Source of the DNA: JBCBEX01 sp038528235
Lineage (GTDB): Bacteria; Bacteroidota; Rhodothermia; Rhodothermales; Rubricoccaceae
Direction: 5' to 3'
Assembly: GCA_038528235.1 (NCBI GenBank)
Contig: JBCBEX010000010.1
Span: forward strand, 1 to 64,000
Length of the DNA stretch: 64,000 nt
In this document: piece after piece, positions 16,304-24,638 of the stretch
Numbering within the stretch: position 1 is the stretch's first letter
Layout: every line of letters begins with the position of its first letter
Notes under the pieces: generated by a model
The model's database searches: none
Told to the model about the DNA's origin: nothing
The model's input: only the letters and a program-made list of their open reading frames with translations
Translations under genes and position numbers: made by a program

Positions 16304-16798
16304 ATGGCTGCTCGCATGCGCCCCCGGCTCGACGTGGTGCTCCCGCGCCCGCCCGCCGACGTTCTCGCCCAGCTTCGCTTCAACCTCGCCGATCCGCAGA
16401 GCGCCTGCCAGGGCCGCGTCGAAGGGCGGCACCTGCAGCTCTTCATCCGCGAGGACCAGCGGCACACGTGGTCGCCCTTTCTCGACGCCGACGTGACGAA
16501 GCACCCGGACGGCGCGCACGTGGCCGGCAAGATTGGCCCGCACCCGAGCGTGTGGACGTTCTTTGTGCTGTGCTATGCCGTGAGCGCGTTCGTCGCGTTC
16601 GCCGGGTTGATCGTCGGCGGCGTGCAGGTATCGCTGGACATGGCAGCCTGGGGCTTCGCTGTCGTGCCGGTGTGCGCGCTGCTGGCGGCAGGCACCTACG
16701 CCCTCGCGCTGATCGGGCAGCGCATCGGGGCGGAGCAGGTCGACGAGATCGAGCAATTCGTGGAAGCTGCGGCCACCGACGCGGCGTTTCTGACGTAG
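16304..16798 (+). CDS. Small two-TM membrane protein of unknown function
   Basis: 164 residues from the ATG giving MAARMRPRLDVVLPRPPADV; the longer upstream frame runs through the purE promoter region and is rejected. The first 80 residues are soluble with 'LRFNLADPQSACQGRVEG' and 'RHTWSPFLDADV', then two hydrophobic segments (about 82-105 starting VWTFFVLCYAV, and about 113-135), and an acidic tail 'EQVDEIEQFVEAAATDAAFL'. I do not recognise a family. It is transcribed on the opposite strand between purE and purK and ends four bases before the purK stop. Confidence 0.65.
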   Translation: MAARMRPRLDVVLPRPPADVLAQLRFNLADPQSACQGRVEGRHLQLFIREDQRHTWSPFLDADVTKHPDGAHVAGKIGPHPSVWTFFVLCYAVSAFVAFAGLIVGGVQVSLDMAAWGFAVVPVCALLAAGTYALALIGQRIGAEQVDEIEQFVEAAATDAAFLT

Positions 16799-16801
16799 GC
16801 C

Positions 16802-17935
16802 CTACAGACGCAGCGCAGCGGCGGCCCGCTCGGCTCGCGCGCGCACGTCGGTCGCCTCGCTGCCGAGCACGGTGACGTGGCCCATCTTGCGTTTCGGACG
16901 CACGGCAGCCTTGCCGTAGAGGTGGACCCCGCTGCCCTCGACCCGAAGTGCCTCGTCTAAGCCCTGTGCCGATACGGAATCGCTTGCGCGGTGGCCGAGC
17001 ACATTCACGAGTGCCACGTGCGACGCGCGCAGCGAGGGGTCGCCGAGGGGCAGGTCGAGCACGGCCCGCGCGTGGTTGGCGAACTGCGACGTGTGGCAGC
17101 CCTCGATGGTGTAGTGCCCGCTGTTGTGCGGCCGGGGCGCCAGTTCGTTGACGAGCACCTGCCCGTCCTCCGTCTCGAACAGTTCGACGGCTGTGATGCC
17201 GACGCCACTGACGGCTTCGACGGCCCGGAGCGCCACGCGGCGTGCTTCTGCGGCCACGTCGCCGGCAATCGGCGCGGGTGCGAGACAGGCATGGAGCCGG
17301 TGGTCGCGCTGTTCGGTTTCCACCACGGGATAGACGACGGTGTCACCGCCTGGCCGCCGCGCTACGAGCACGGCGAGTTCGCGCACGAAGGGCACGAACG
17401 CTTCGAGCAGCAGGCCATCGCCCGCCGCGAGGTCGGCCCAGGCCTGGTCGAGGTCGTCGGGCGTGCGGACGGTCGCGTTGCCGTAGCCGTCGTACGAGCC
17501 CTCGAAGCGTTTTGCCACAACGGGCAAGCCAAGCGTGTCGAGGGCAGCTCGTGCGTCGTCGAGTGTCGCGCAGCGGGCGAAGGCAGGGCCGGGCAGTCCC
17601 GCCTCGGCGAGCGTTGTGCGCTGGCGGCCTTTGTGGCGGATCGTCTGGAGCGTGGCGGGTGCAGGCCAGACGGGCACGTCGGGGCAGGCCGCGGCGAGCA
17701 GATCAGCCGGAGCCCACTCGCTCTCGACGGTCACCGCATCGCAGCCCTCGGCGAACGCGCGCAGGACCTCTGCATCGGTCCAGTCGCCCACCGTGACATC
17801 GGCGAACGGCGCGATGGACGCAGCGGACGCGGGGACAAGGAAGCGCACGTGCACGCCCATCGGGATCGCCGCGAGCGCGGTCATACGCCCCAATTGGCCG
17901 CCGCCAAGAACGCCGAGGATGGGAAACGAATTCAT
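16802..17935 (-). CDS. purK: N5-carboxyaminoimidazole ribonucleotide synthase PurK
   Basis: 377 residues, ATP-grasp family. It makes N5-CAIR from AIR, bicarbonate and ATP. The N-terminus 'ILGVLGGGQLGRMTALAAIP' is diagnostic. The ATP-grasp core shows 'GLPVVAKRFEGSYDGYGNAT', 'LLLEAFVPFVRELAVLVAR', 'GVGITAVELFETEDGQVLVN' and 'ELAPRPHNSGHYTIEGCHTS' (ENELAPRPHNSGHxT motif). It works with PurE encoded just downstream beyond an opposite-strand gene. Confidence 0.95.
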   Translation of the reverse strand: MNSFPILGVLGGGQLGRMTALAAIPMGVHVRFLVPASAASIAPFADVTVGDWTDAEVLRAFAEGCDAVTVESEWAPADLLAAACPDVPVWPAPATLQTIRHKGRQRTTLAEAGLPGPAFARCATLDDARAALDTLGLPVVAKRFEGSYDGYGNATVRTPDDLDQAWADLAAGDGLLLEAFVPFVRELAVLVARRPGGDTVVYPVVETEQRDHRLHACLAPAPIAGDVAAEARRVALRAVEAVSGVGITAVELFETEDGQVLVNELAPRPHNSGHYTIEGCHTSQFANHARAVLDLPLGDPSLRASHVALVNVLGHRASDSVSAQGLDEALRVEGSGVHLYGKAAVRPKRKMGHVTVLGSEATDVRARAERAAAALRL

Positions 17936-17987
17936 AGCAAGGTGGAGTCGTGAGCGTGCTCACGAAACTACACCTCGACGCTCTGTC

Positions 17988-18578
17988 CTAGGCCGCGACA
18001 GGTACGGCGACCGGCGTCATGACGCGCAGCGGGGCTGGGCGGAACGAGAACAGCGGCAGATGCGCCGGGAGGTTCTCAAACGTGAGGCGACGAAGCGCCG
18101 ACGGACGCATCCCGTTGTAGGCGTCGGCGGCGCGGTTGTAGGCGACCTCGGCATCGCGCACGCGCTCCGGCGTGGCGGCGAGCGTGTGGAGCAGCTTGGT
18201 AACCTCGGGCTGCTGCGCCATCGGGTAGACGCGGAGGTAGTCCGCGTATGCACTCAGCGCGCGGCCGTACGCCTCGTCGGCCTTCGCGAGATCCACGACC
18301 AGTTCGGGGCACTCGGGGCGCAGGAAGGCATCGAGGGCCGTCTGCGTGGCGAGCCCGCGGGCGTCCACGAAGGTCGTCATCACCGCGTCGTCGTGGGCGA
18401 GGTGGGCCTGGGTGGCACGCAGAAGCTTGAGGCCCAGGTTGTAGCGACGGTCCAACTCCGCTTCGAGGCGGAGAAACGCGTTGAGCGCGGTGCGTCGCAG
18501 GGAAACCAGATAGGCCGCGAAGACGAGGGCACCACCGACGGTCGCGGCGGTGGCGCAGAGGAGCAAGGTCATGAGCAC
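17988..18578 (-). CDS. LemA family protein
   Basis: 196 residues. One N-terminal membrane segment (residues about 4-26, LLLCATAATVGGALVFAAYL), then a helical domain with the LemA pattern 'RTALNAFLRLEAELDRRYNL' (family: KNAxSQIDVQLKRRYDLIPNLV) and, near the C-terminus, 'ERVRDAEVAYNRAADAYNGM' (family: FARQAYNDAVxxYN). LemA proteins are membrane-anchored with the bulk outside the cytoplasm; their role is unknown. A Bacteroidota-like promoter lies upstream (18662-18693). Single-gene unit. Confidence 0.72.
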   Translation of the reverse strand: MLMTLLLCATAATVGGALVFAAYLVSLRRTALNAFLRLEAELDRRYNLGLKLLRATQAHLAHDDAVMTTFVDARGLATQTALDAFLRPECPELVVDLAKADEAYGRALSAYADYLRVYPMAQQPEVTKLLHTLAATPERVRDAEVAYNRAADAYNGMRPSALRRLTFENLPAHLPLFSFRPAPLRVMTPVAVPVAA

Positions 18579-18661
18579 GGAGGGGGTACGGCGGTCAGAA
18601 CGAACGCCGTGCGTTCAAGCCTCGCTCCAAGCAAGAGCGGCGGGCTACAAACGAGAACGGT

Positions 18662-18693
18662 GTAATGTAGGGGTTCCTGGGCCTAGCGCCAAA
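18662..18693 (-). promoter_or_regulatory. Putative Bacteroidota-type promoter for the LemA gene
   Basis: On the minus strand TTTG is followed after 20 bases by TACATTAC. The known Bacteroidota vegetative consensus is TTTG at -33 and TAnnTTTG at -7, so the first box is exact and the second partial. The region is locally AT-rich and lies about 85 bases upstream of the start codon. Computation from a motif matrix was not possible here. Confidence 0.35.
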
Positions 18694-18696
18694 TAC

Positions 18697-18721
18697 AAAA
18701 AACCTAGGGGAATGCCCCCTA
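18697..18721 (-). terminator. Intrinsic terminator after ftsK
   Basis: Read on the minus strand, the end of ftsK overlaps TAGGGG, a five-base loop and CCCCTA, followed by GG and six T residues. This is a compact stem-loop with a T-tract in the right orientation to end ftsK transcription. Confidence 0.7.
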
Positions 18722-21310
18722 CGACCCGGGGGCGTCTCGGTCCGCGCGCAGCACGGCGTCGAGATCCATCTCCGTTGCCACGAGCACGGCGCGCGCCTTC
18801 GAGCCCTCAAACGGGCCGACGATGCCGGCGTCCTCTAACTGGTCTACGAGCCGCGCCGCGCGGGTGTAGCCGACGGAGAGCTTCCGTTGCAGCAGCGACA
18901 CCGAGCCCTGCTGGCTGCGCACGATCACGCGGGCGGCGTCCTCGAAGAGATCGTCGCGGTCGGTCGCGCCGTCGCGCTCTTGGAGCGTGGGGCCGCTCGT
19001 GTCTTCGGCCTCCATCGGCGGGAGGAAATACGGCCCCGCGCCCTCCTGCTCGGCGATGTGGCCTACGACCTCGCCAACCTCGTCCACGCTCACGAACGGG
19101 CCCTGGATGCGCGTCACGCGGCTGCCGTTCATGTAGAGCATGTCGCCGTTGCCGACGAGCTGCTGCGCACCGCCGCGGTCGAGGATCGTCCGGCTGTCGA
19201 TACGGCTCGCGACCTGGAAGGCGGCGCGGCTCGGAAAGTTGGCCTTGATAAGGCCCGTGATCACGTCCACGCTCGGCCGCTGCGTGGCGATGACGAGGTG
19301 GATCCCGACCGCGCGGGCCATCTGCGCCAGCCGCGCGATGGGCGGCTCGACCTCCTTGCCGCTCGTCATCATGAGATCGGCGAGCTCGTCGATCACAACG
19401 ACGATGTACGGCAGGTGCCGGTGCCCCGTCTCCTTTTCCAGCAGCCCGGAGGCGACCTTCTTGTTGTAGTCCTGGATGCCGCGCACGCCTGCGTCGGCGA
19501 GGAGGTCGTAGCGCTGCTCCATCTCGCGCTCGCAACTGCGCAACACCGAGGCGGCCTTCAGGAAGTCGGTGATAATCGGTTCGTCGGCGTCCTCTGGCAT
19601 CGCGATGAAGTGATCCAGCAGGTCGGCGTAGGTGTTGAGCTCGATTTTCTTCGGGTCGACGAGGACGAACTTGAGGTCGGCGGGATGGCAGGCGTAGAGC
19701 AACCCGACGATGAGCGTGTTGATGCCGACCGACTTACCCGAGCCGGTCGCGCCGGCCACGAGGAGGTGCGGCATCTTGGCGAGGTCCTGCAGGAACACCT
19801 CGCCCTCAATCGTCTTGCCGAGCGCGACAGGCAGCGCCATCGAACCCTGCGCGCTTGCGGCGTCGCGGAAGCGAGCCGTGGCGAGCATCGAGCGGAGACG
19901 CACCATCTCGCGGTGCCGGTTCGGGATCTCGACACCGACAGCGCTCTTGCCCGGGATCGGCGCTATGATGCGGATGCCGGGCGCGGCCATCGCCATCGCC
20001 AGGTCGTCCTCCAGCGAGGTGATCTTGCTGATCTTGATGCCCGGCGCGGGCGTGAGCTCATACCGCGTGACCGTCGGCCCGACGACAGCCTCGATGCTGA
20101 CAATCTCGATCCGGTACGTCTCCAGCTTGTCGAGCAGCACCCGCTTGTTCTCCTCGATCTCGGCCATGTCTACGCTCTGGCGCGGGTCGTGCGCCTCCAG
20201 CAGTTCGATCGAGGGGAAGTCGTAGGGCAGGTCAGCGGCGCTGACCGTCACGATCCGCGCGTCGAGGTCAGCTGTGGCCTCTTCGACCGGGCCGCGGACG
20301 TGCATCTCGGGCTCGGCGGCGTCGGACGCAGCGGGCTGTTGTGTAGCAGGCGTTGACGAGGATGGGGACGCGGCGCTGGACGGCGGCGTTGGAGCACGCG
20401 ATGGCGTTGGGGCCGGTGGCATGTCGAGCGCGGACGGCGGCGGCAGGTCGGGGCGCACAGGCTTCGTGGAGGGCCGGACAGGACCGGTCATCTGCTTCGC
20501 GCGTTCGGCGGCGGCGGCCTGCTTGGCAGCCTCAGCGGCGCGCTTCTCCTGCGCCTTGGCTTCTTTTTCCTTCGCCTTGCGGTCAGCGTCGCGGGTCTTG
20601 CGGCGCTCCTCGCGGACGGCGGCCCGCTCGGCCTTGCGCGTGCGCTGTCCGCTGCGGAAGCCCGACCACCACGCCACGAGGCGCTGGCGCAGCGCCGCAA
20701 CGCCCTCCTCGACGCGGTCGAGCGTGCGCTGGATGTCGCGGTCGACGAGCAGCAGCACCGTCACGAGCGCCGCCACGACGAGCAGGATAATCGAGCCGAC
20801 GCGGCCCACGACCTGCTGCATCCACCCGGCGACACCCTGTCCGATGTCGCCGCTCCAGCGGGCGAGGTCGGCGTCCGTCTGGAGGTCCACCCAGCCGATC
20901 AGGCACGCCACGATGACCGTCGCCACGAGGCTGAGCACGCTCACGAGCGGCAGGAACAGGGCCTTCTTCTGACGGAAGAACACGTAGCCCCACGCGAACA
21001 CGACGCCCGTGAGCGCGAGTGTCGGATAGCCGAGGAAGTTGGGGACGAGCGCGTAGGCGAGCGCCGCCCCGACGAGGCCGAGCGCGTTGGCCGCGCGGCT
21101 CGTGCGCGGGTCGAAGGCGTCGCGCCAGGAGAAGTCGCGCGCGAGCAGGTCGTCGCTCGGCGTGTAGGTCAGGAGCGCGAGCGCGACGAGCACAGCAACC
21201 GTCATCAGGATGAGCCCGAGGATCTCCTGCTTGCGGTGGCTTGGCACGCCGGACGGGGCGGCCTTCTTGGAGGCGGTCTTCTTGGTGGAGCGACGCTTGG
21301 TCGTGCTCAC
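18719..21310 (-). CDS. ftsK: DNA translocase FtsK/SpoIIIE
   Basis: 863 residues. It pumps chromosomal DNA at the division septum and activates dimer resolution. The N-terminus is basic (MSTTKRRSTKKTASKKAAPS) and followed by four hydrophobic segments between residues about 28 and 195. A charged K/E/A-rich and Pro/Ser-rich linker covers about 220-340. The motor shows 'MPHLLVAGATGSGKSVGINT' (Walker A), 'LKFVLVDPKKIELNTY' (Walker B region) and 'HLVIATQRPSVDVITGLIKA'. The C-terminal gamma winged helix is 'QGSVSLLQRKLSVGYTRAAR'. It ends in an intrinsic terminator. Confidence 0.96.
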   Translation of the reverse strand: MSTTKRRSTKKTASKKAAPSGVPSHRKQEILGLILMTVAVLVALALLTYTPSDDLLARDFSWRDAFDPRTSRAANALGLVGAALAYALVPNFLGYPTLALTGVVFAWGYVFFRQKKALFLPLVSVLSLVATVIVACLIGWVDLQTDADLARWSGDIGQGVAGWMQQVVGRVGSIILLVVAALVTVLLLVDRDIQRTLDRVEEGVAALRQRLVAWWSGFRSGQRTRKAERAAVREERRKTRDADRKAKEKEAKAQEKRAAEAAKQAAAAERAKQMTGPVRPSTKPVRPDLPPPSALDMPPAPTPSRAPTPPSSAASPSSSTPATQQPAASDAAEPEMHVRGPVEEATADLDARIVTVSAADLPYDFPSIELLEAHDPRQSVDMAEIEENKRVLLDKLETYRIEIVSIEAVVGPTVTRYELTPAPGIKISKITSLEDDLAMAMAAPGIRIIAPIPGKSAVGVEIPNRHREMVRLRSMLATARFRDAASAQGSMALPVALGKTIEGEVFLQDLAKMPHLLVAGATGSGKSVGINTLIVGLLYACHPADLKFVLVDPKKIELNTYADLLDHFIAMPEDADEPIITDFLKAASVLRSCEREMEQRYDLLADAGVRGIQDYNKKVASGLLEKETGHRHLPYIVVVIDELADLMMTSGKEVEPPIARLAQMARAVGIHLVIATQRPSVDVITGLIKANFPSRAAFQVASRIDSRTILDRGGAQQLVGNGDMLYMNGSRVTRIQGPFVSVDEVGEVVGHIAEQEGAGPYFLPPMEAEDTSGPTLQERDGATDRDDLFEDAARVIVRSQQGSVSLLQRKLSVGYTRAARLVDQLEDAGIVGPFEGSKARAVLVATEMDLDAVLRADRDAPGS

Positions 21311-21381
21311 GGCGGCGGCGGCGCTGGTGGGCGGGGCGGTGCGTCGAAGATACGCGGACCGCGCGCCGAGAACGGGGCTCC

Positions 21382-21702
21382 CTACAGCACGTAGTCGAAC
21401 GCGGCCAGCCCGCCGAAGCAGAGCGAGGCCCCGACGAGCACGATGGCGAGCGCACTCAGCAGAAGCCCGCCCGCGAGTTGCTTGCGCTCAGTGAACAGCA
21501 GAGCAACACCACCAATCAGCAGCAGGCCGCTATGCACCGCGCCATACCCCAGCAGCACGATGCCATACACGAAAGGGTAGTACGGGTCTGGACTGTTCGC
21601 ATCTGTCGCCCAGACATAGGTAAACGCGGCCATGCTCACCACGAGCAGGATAGCGAGGTTGAGGCCGACGATGCGGCCGAGCAAAGGACGGCGCCGGTCC
21701 AT
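21382..21702 (-). CDS. Small three-TM membrane protein, paralogue 1 of 3
   Basis: 106 residues, nearly all hydrophobic. It begins MDRRRPLLGRIVGLNLAILL and has three, possibly four, membrane segments (about 10-32, 41-70, 76-98). The last carries 'GGLLLSALAIVLVGASLCFG'. The motifs GRIVGxNL near the start and LLLSAL...G.S.CFGG near the end are shared with the two genes upstream, so all three are tandem paralogues. It starts three bases after paralogue 2 ends. I do not recognise a named family. Likely co-transcribed with the radical SAM and lgt genes. Confidence 0.7.
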   Translation of the reverse strand: MDRRRPLLGRIVGLNLAILLVVSMAAFTYVWATDANSPDPYYPFVYGIVLLGYGAVHSGLLLIGGVALLFTERKQLAGGLLLSALAIVLVGASLCFGGLAAFDYVL

Positions 21703-21705
21703 AGT

Positions 21706-22032
21706 CTACACCGTGTTGAGCACCCATATGCCGCCGAAACAAAAGGACGAGCCGATCACGAGCACCGCGAGCGCGCTGAGGAGCAGCCCCAGCCCTACCT
21801 CTCGGTAACGCCGAACAAACACGAGCACCAGCCCGCCTAGCAGCGCGGTCGCGACGTGCACGGCCACGATCGCGAGGTTAAAAATCACGAATGCGCCTTC
21901 AGCGCTGTACTCATCCAGGGATGCGTAGGCTAGCGCAGCCACGTTCAGGCCCACGAGCACGAGCAGGTTGATCCCCACCACGCGACCGATGCCGGGCGTG
22001 GACGTGTTCTCCGCAGCGTCGTAGGGTTCCAT
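21706..22032 (-). CDS. Small three-TM membrane protein, paralogue 2 of 3
   Basis: 108 residues. A short polar N-terminus (MEPYDAAENTSTPG) is followed by 'IGRVVGINLLVLVGLNVAAL', a middle hydrophobic stretch 'FVIFNLAIVAVHVATALLGG' and 'GLGLLLSALAVLVIGSSFCF' near the end. It matches paralogue 1 in length, segment spacing and the LLLSALA...G.S.CFGG motif. It sits 7 bases downstream of paralogue 3. Function unknown; integral inner-membrane protein. Confidence 0.7.
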   Translation of the reverse strand: MEPYDAAENTSTPGIGRVVGINLLVLVGLNVAALAYASLDEYSAEGAFVIFNLAIVAVHVATALLGGLVLVFVRRYREVGLGLLLSALAVLVIGSSFCFGGIWVLNTV

Positions 22033-22039
22033 GGCTCAG

Positions 22040-22354
22040 TCAGTGCATCGGGCCGAGTGAGAACGTGTTGAGACAGTACGTCGTGCCGATGGTGAGCACC
22101 AGCAGCCCGCTGAGCAGCAAGGCCAGCCCCGTTCGCCTGTGCGCTGCGATGAATAGCAGCACCAGCCCGGCGAGTCCAGCAATGCCCGCATGGAATACCG
22201 CGAGGACGAAGACCAGGAACGAGGCGTCCGAGGTGGAGCCAGGGCTCGCATGGAACAGCATGCTCAGTGCACCGAAGCCGAGCAGGTTGTAGCCCACGAC
22301 CCGGCCGAAGCTCGGGCCCGACGATGGTGACGTATCTGGAAGCGGGTCAGTCAT
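22040..22354 (-). CDS. Small three-TM membrane protein, paralogue 3 of 3
   Basis: 104 residues from the ATG giving MTDPLPDTSPSSGPSFGRVV. That ATG overlaps the stop of the radical SAM gene as ATGA, strong evidence for this start and for translational coupling. The polar N-terminus leads into 'FGRVVGYNLLGFGALSMLFH', a middle segment 'FLVFVLAVFHAGIAGLAGLV' and 'TGLALLLSGLLVLTIGTTYC'. It shares GRVVGxNLL and the LLLSGL..IG..YC ending with the next two genes, although its CFGG is replaced by CLNT. Function unknown. Confidence 0.72.
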   Translation of the reverse strand: MTDPLPDTSPSSGPSFGRVVGYNLLGFGALSMLFHASPGSTSDASFLVFVLAVFHAGIAGLAGLVLLFIAAHRRTGLALLLSGLLVLTIGTTYCLNTFSLGPMH

Positions 22355-23751
22355 GCGATCCCTGCAGCGGCGAGTTCGGGGATGCGCGCTTCCATCGCGG
22401 CGTCGCGGTAGAAGAGGTTCATCGTCTCGAACGGGATGATGCGGCCGTCGGGGTGGACGATGTGCACGCACGACTTCTTGACGGCGCGCACGTCGAAGTC
22501 GTAGGCGTCCATGAAGCGCATCAGGATGATGCGGAAGAGTTTGTCGTACGACAGCTCGGGGGCCTGCACGGGCGGGAGGCAGCAGAGGAGGCTGTGGAGG
22601 TCGCCCGCTGCCGCCTCGGGGCCGCAGCCGGTGCTGAAGAGGCGCAGCAGGTGATCCTTGAGGATCGGGTCGCGCTCGTAGACGATGGTGTTGCGGCTCT
22701 CGTCGAGCAGCGCGTCGGGGTCCACGAAGCGCGTCAGCGGTAGCACCTCCGCGTCGATCTTGAGCGCGTAGGCCATCGCGAGCGCGTCGGGGTTGCAGGG
22801 GACCGGGATGAGGTCGTTCGGCTGGAAGAGCGGGTGCTGGTCCAAAATGGCTTGGCGCACCTCGGTGAGCGTGAGGCGGTCGGTGGCGGGGTCGAAGCCC
22901 TCGGTGCGGCCTGCGACCTGCGTCGGCTGGAACGTGACGCCGCGCACGCAGCGCTGCTTCAGCGCGAAATCCAGCAGCGTCCCGATCTCGTCGTCGTTGA
23001 CGCCCTTTGCGAGCGTGACGACGAGCGTGGTCGAGAGGTTGAGCGCGTTGAGCCGGTCGAGAGCACGTAGGCGGACGTCGGTGAGGTCGGCCCCGCGCAG
23101 CCGCCGGAGCGCGTCGGGACGCAGGCTGTCGAACTGGAGGTAGACCTCGAAGCCCGGCGCGTAGGTCGCCAGCCGCTCAGCAAAGCCTTCGTCACGCGCG
23201 ATGCGGATGCCGTTGGTGTTGAGCATCAGGTGCTGGATCGGCCGCGCCTTCGCCGCATCCATGATGGCGAAGAAGTCGGGGTGGACGGTCGGCTCGCCGC
23301 CGGAGAGCTGCACCACGTCGGGCTCGCGCTCGCTGCGCACGAGCACATCCAGCATCGCCTCGATCTCGTCGAGCGTGCGGTGCCGCCCGTGCGTCGGCGA
23401 CGACGAGGCGTAGCACGTCGGACACGTGAGGTTGCAGCGGTCGGTCACCTCGATGAGCGCGAGGCACGAGTGCTGCTCGTGGTCGGTGCAGAGCCCGCAG
23501 TCGTAGGGGCAGCCGCGCTCGACGCGCGTGCCGAAGCGGTGCGGCATCTCGCTCGGCTTCATGTAGTTGCGCACGCGGCGGTAGTACGCCTCGTCGGTCG
23601 CGACCAGCACCTTCTGCCGCCCGTGCTCGGGGCAGCGCTTGAGGAAATACACGTTGCCGTTCTCGAACACGACCTTCGCCTCGACGCGCCGCAGACACTC
23701 GGGGCAGAGGCTGAGGGTGTAGTCGTAGTAGGTGTAGTTCCGAACGGGCAT
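22351..23751 (-). CDS. Radical SAM enzyme of the COG1964 / tetraether-synthase-like (Tes, MJ0619) type
   Basis: 466 residues from the ATG giving MPVRNYTYYDYTLSLCPECL; the 180 codons open further upstream overlap lgt and are a shadow. The Cys array is unusual: C16/C19 and C40 in 'CPEC...RCPEHG' (rubredoxin-like pattern), then 'GCPYDCGLC' (C81, C85, C88), C96, and the radical SAM motif CNLTCPTC (C106, C110, C113). 'VQLSGGEPTVHPD' is the SAM-binding GGEP motif. Archaeal Tes/MJ0619, which joins lipid chains into tetraethers, has the same N-terminal Cys layout; bacterial members of this family are mostly uncharacterised. It lies 14 bases after lgt and overlaps the next gene by 4 bases. A lipid substrate is inferred, not shown. 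Confidence 0.78.
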   Translation of the reverse strand: MPVRNYTYYDYTLSLCPECLRRVEAKVVFENGNVYFLKRCPEHGRQKVLVATDEAYYRRVRNYMKPSEMPHRFGTRVERGCPYDCGLCTDHEQHSCLALIEVTDRCNLTCPTCYASSSPTHGRHRTLDEIEAMLDVLVRSEREPDVVQLSGGEPTVHPDFFAIMDAAKARPIQHLMLNTNGIRIARDEGFAERLATYAPGFEVYLQFDSLRPDALRRLRGADLTDVRLRALDRLNALNLSTTLVVTLAKGVNDDEIGTLLDFALKQRCVRGVTFQPTQVAGRTEGFDPATDRLTLTEVRQAILDQHPLFQPNDLIPVPCNPDALAMAYALKIDAEVLPLTRFVDPDALLDESRNTIVYERDPILKDHLLRLFSTGCGPEAAAGDLHSLLCCLPPVQAPELSYDKLFRIILMRFMDAYDFDVRAVKKSCVHIVHPDGRIIPFETMNLFYRDAAMEARIPELAAAGIA

Positions 23752-23765
23752 GGGGGTGGGAGCAG

Positions 23766-24536
23766 TCAGGGGGAAACGGGGGACATAGTAGCCCGCCGAC
23801 GCCGTATCGCCAACCAAGCGTAATAGGCGAGTCCACCGACGCACGCAAGTTGGATCGCCGTGAACGAGCCGAGGAGCGGGGTACCCGGCTGGATGAAGCC
23901 GATGCCAAGCCGCCACGCGAGGTAGGCGACCATGAACGCCTGGAAGCGGAGCCCCTCGCCGAACGGCCGCCGCCGCTCGCGCAGCACCAGAACGAGCGCG
24001 ATCCCAGTCAGCACGAAGATCTCGTAGAGCGCTGTCGGGTGACGCGGGATGCCGTCGCCGAGATCGAGGCCCCACGGCAGCGAGGTCGGCGCGCCATAGG
24101 TCGGCTCGTAGACACCTGTGAGGAAGCAGCCGACGCGCCCGACTGCGATGGCGAGGATGAGCGGATACGTGAAGAGGTCGCCCGACGAGCGCGTGACGCC
24201 GAGCCCCTTCTTCGTAGCCTCCACGCCGATGAGCCCACCGAGCAAGCCGCCGACGATGGTCTTGCTCTGGAAGACGAGCAGCCACCACCGTGCGTCGTCG
24301 AACACGGCCGGGTGCTGGAGTGCGCCGAGCACGCGCGAGCCCACGAATGCCCCCGCAGCGGCTCCGATCAGAATCCAGACGCGGTGCTCGTCAGAGATGG
24401 GGTCCTGCTGGCGCCCGCGCAGCGTGACGTAGAGCCGGTAGCCCAGGAAAAACGCTGCGACCTCGAAGAGCAGGTGCGCGGGGAGCGCGAGCGAGCCTAG
24501 CCGGAAGACGACAGGAAAATCAAACGGGAGCGTCAT
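23766..24536 (-). CDS. lgt: Prolipoprotein diacylglyceryl transferase-family membrane protein
   Basis: 256 residues from the ATG giving MTLPFDFPVVFRLGSLALPA; an in-frame ATG 15 bases earlier is possible. Multi-pass inner-membrane protein. Lgt transfers diacylglycerol from phosphatidylglycerol to lipobox cysteines. The signature arginine and histidine regions are visible: 'AIAVGRVGCFLTG' (family: GRxGNFxNxE), 'IPRHPTALYEIF' (family: HPxxLYE) and 'SKTIVGGLLGGLIG' near the first helices. The Asn/Glu of the GRxGNFxNxE motif are not conserved (CFLTG), so it may be a divergent member with another acceptor. Directly upstream of the Tes-like radical SAM gene on the same strand. Confidence 0.8.
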   Translation of the reverse strand: MTLPFDFPVVFRLGSLALPAHLLFEVAAFFLGYRLYVTLRGRQQDPISDEHRVWILIGAAAGAFVGSRVLGALQHPAVFDDARWWLLVFQSKTIVGGLLGGLIGVEATKKGLGVTRSSGDLFTYPLILAIAVGRVGCFLTGVYEPTYGAPTSLPWGLDLGDGIPRHPTALYEIFVLTGIALVLVLRERRRPFGEGLRFQAFMVAYLAWRLGIGFIQPGTPLLGSFTAIQLACVGGLAYYAWLAIRRRRATMSPVSP

Positions 24537-24638
24537 GCGGCAAGAAACCACCGGGCGCCCTCACCACGCACACGGTCGGCTAGCCTCTCCCCTATTCCCG
24601 CCCACAGGATCCGGCCGCGAATGAGCGGTAAGCCCTCC

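Noticed and set aside
18887..20356. 489-codon plus-strand open frame opposite ftsK
   Set aside because: Antisense to conserved FtsK motor sequence; no motif of its own.
22351..24288. Longer form of the radical SAM protein with 180 extra N-terminal residues
   Set aside because: The extra part is antisense-free but overlaps lgt in another frame and is arginine-rich nonsense; the family N-terminus starts at MPVRNYTYY.
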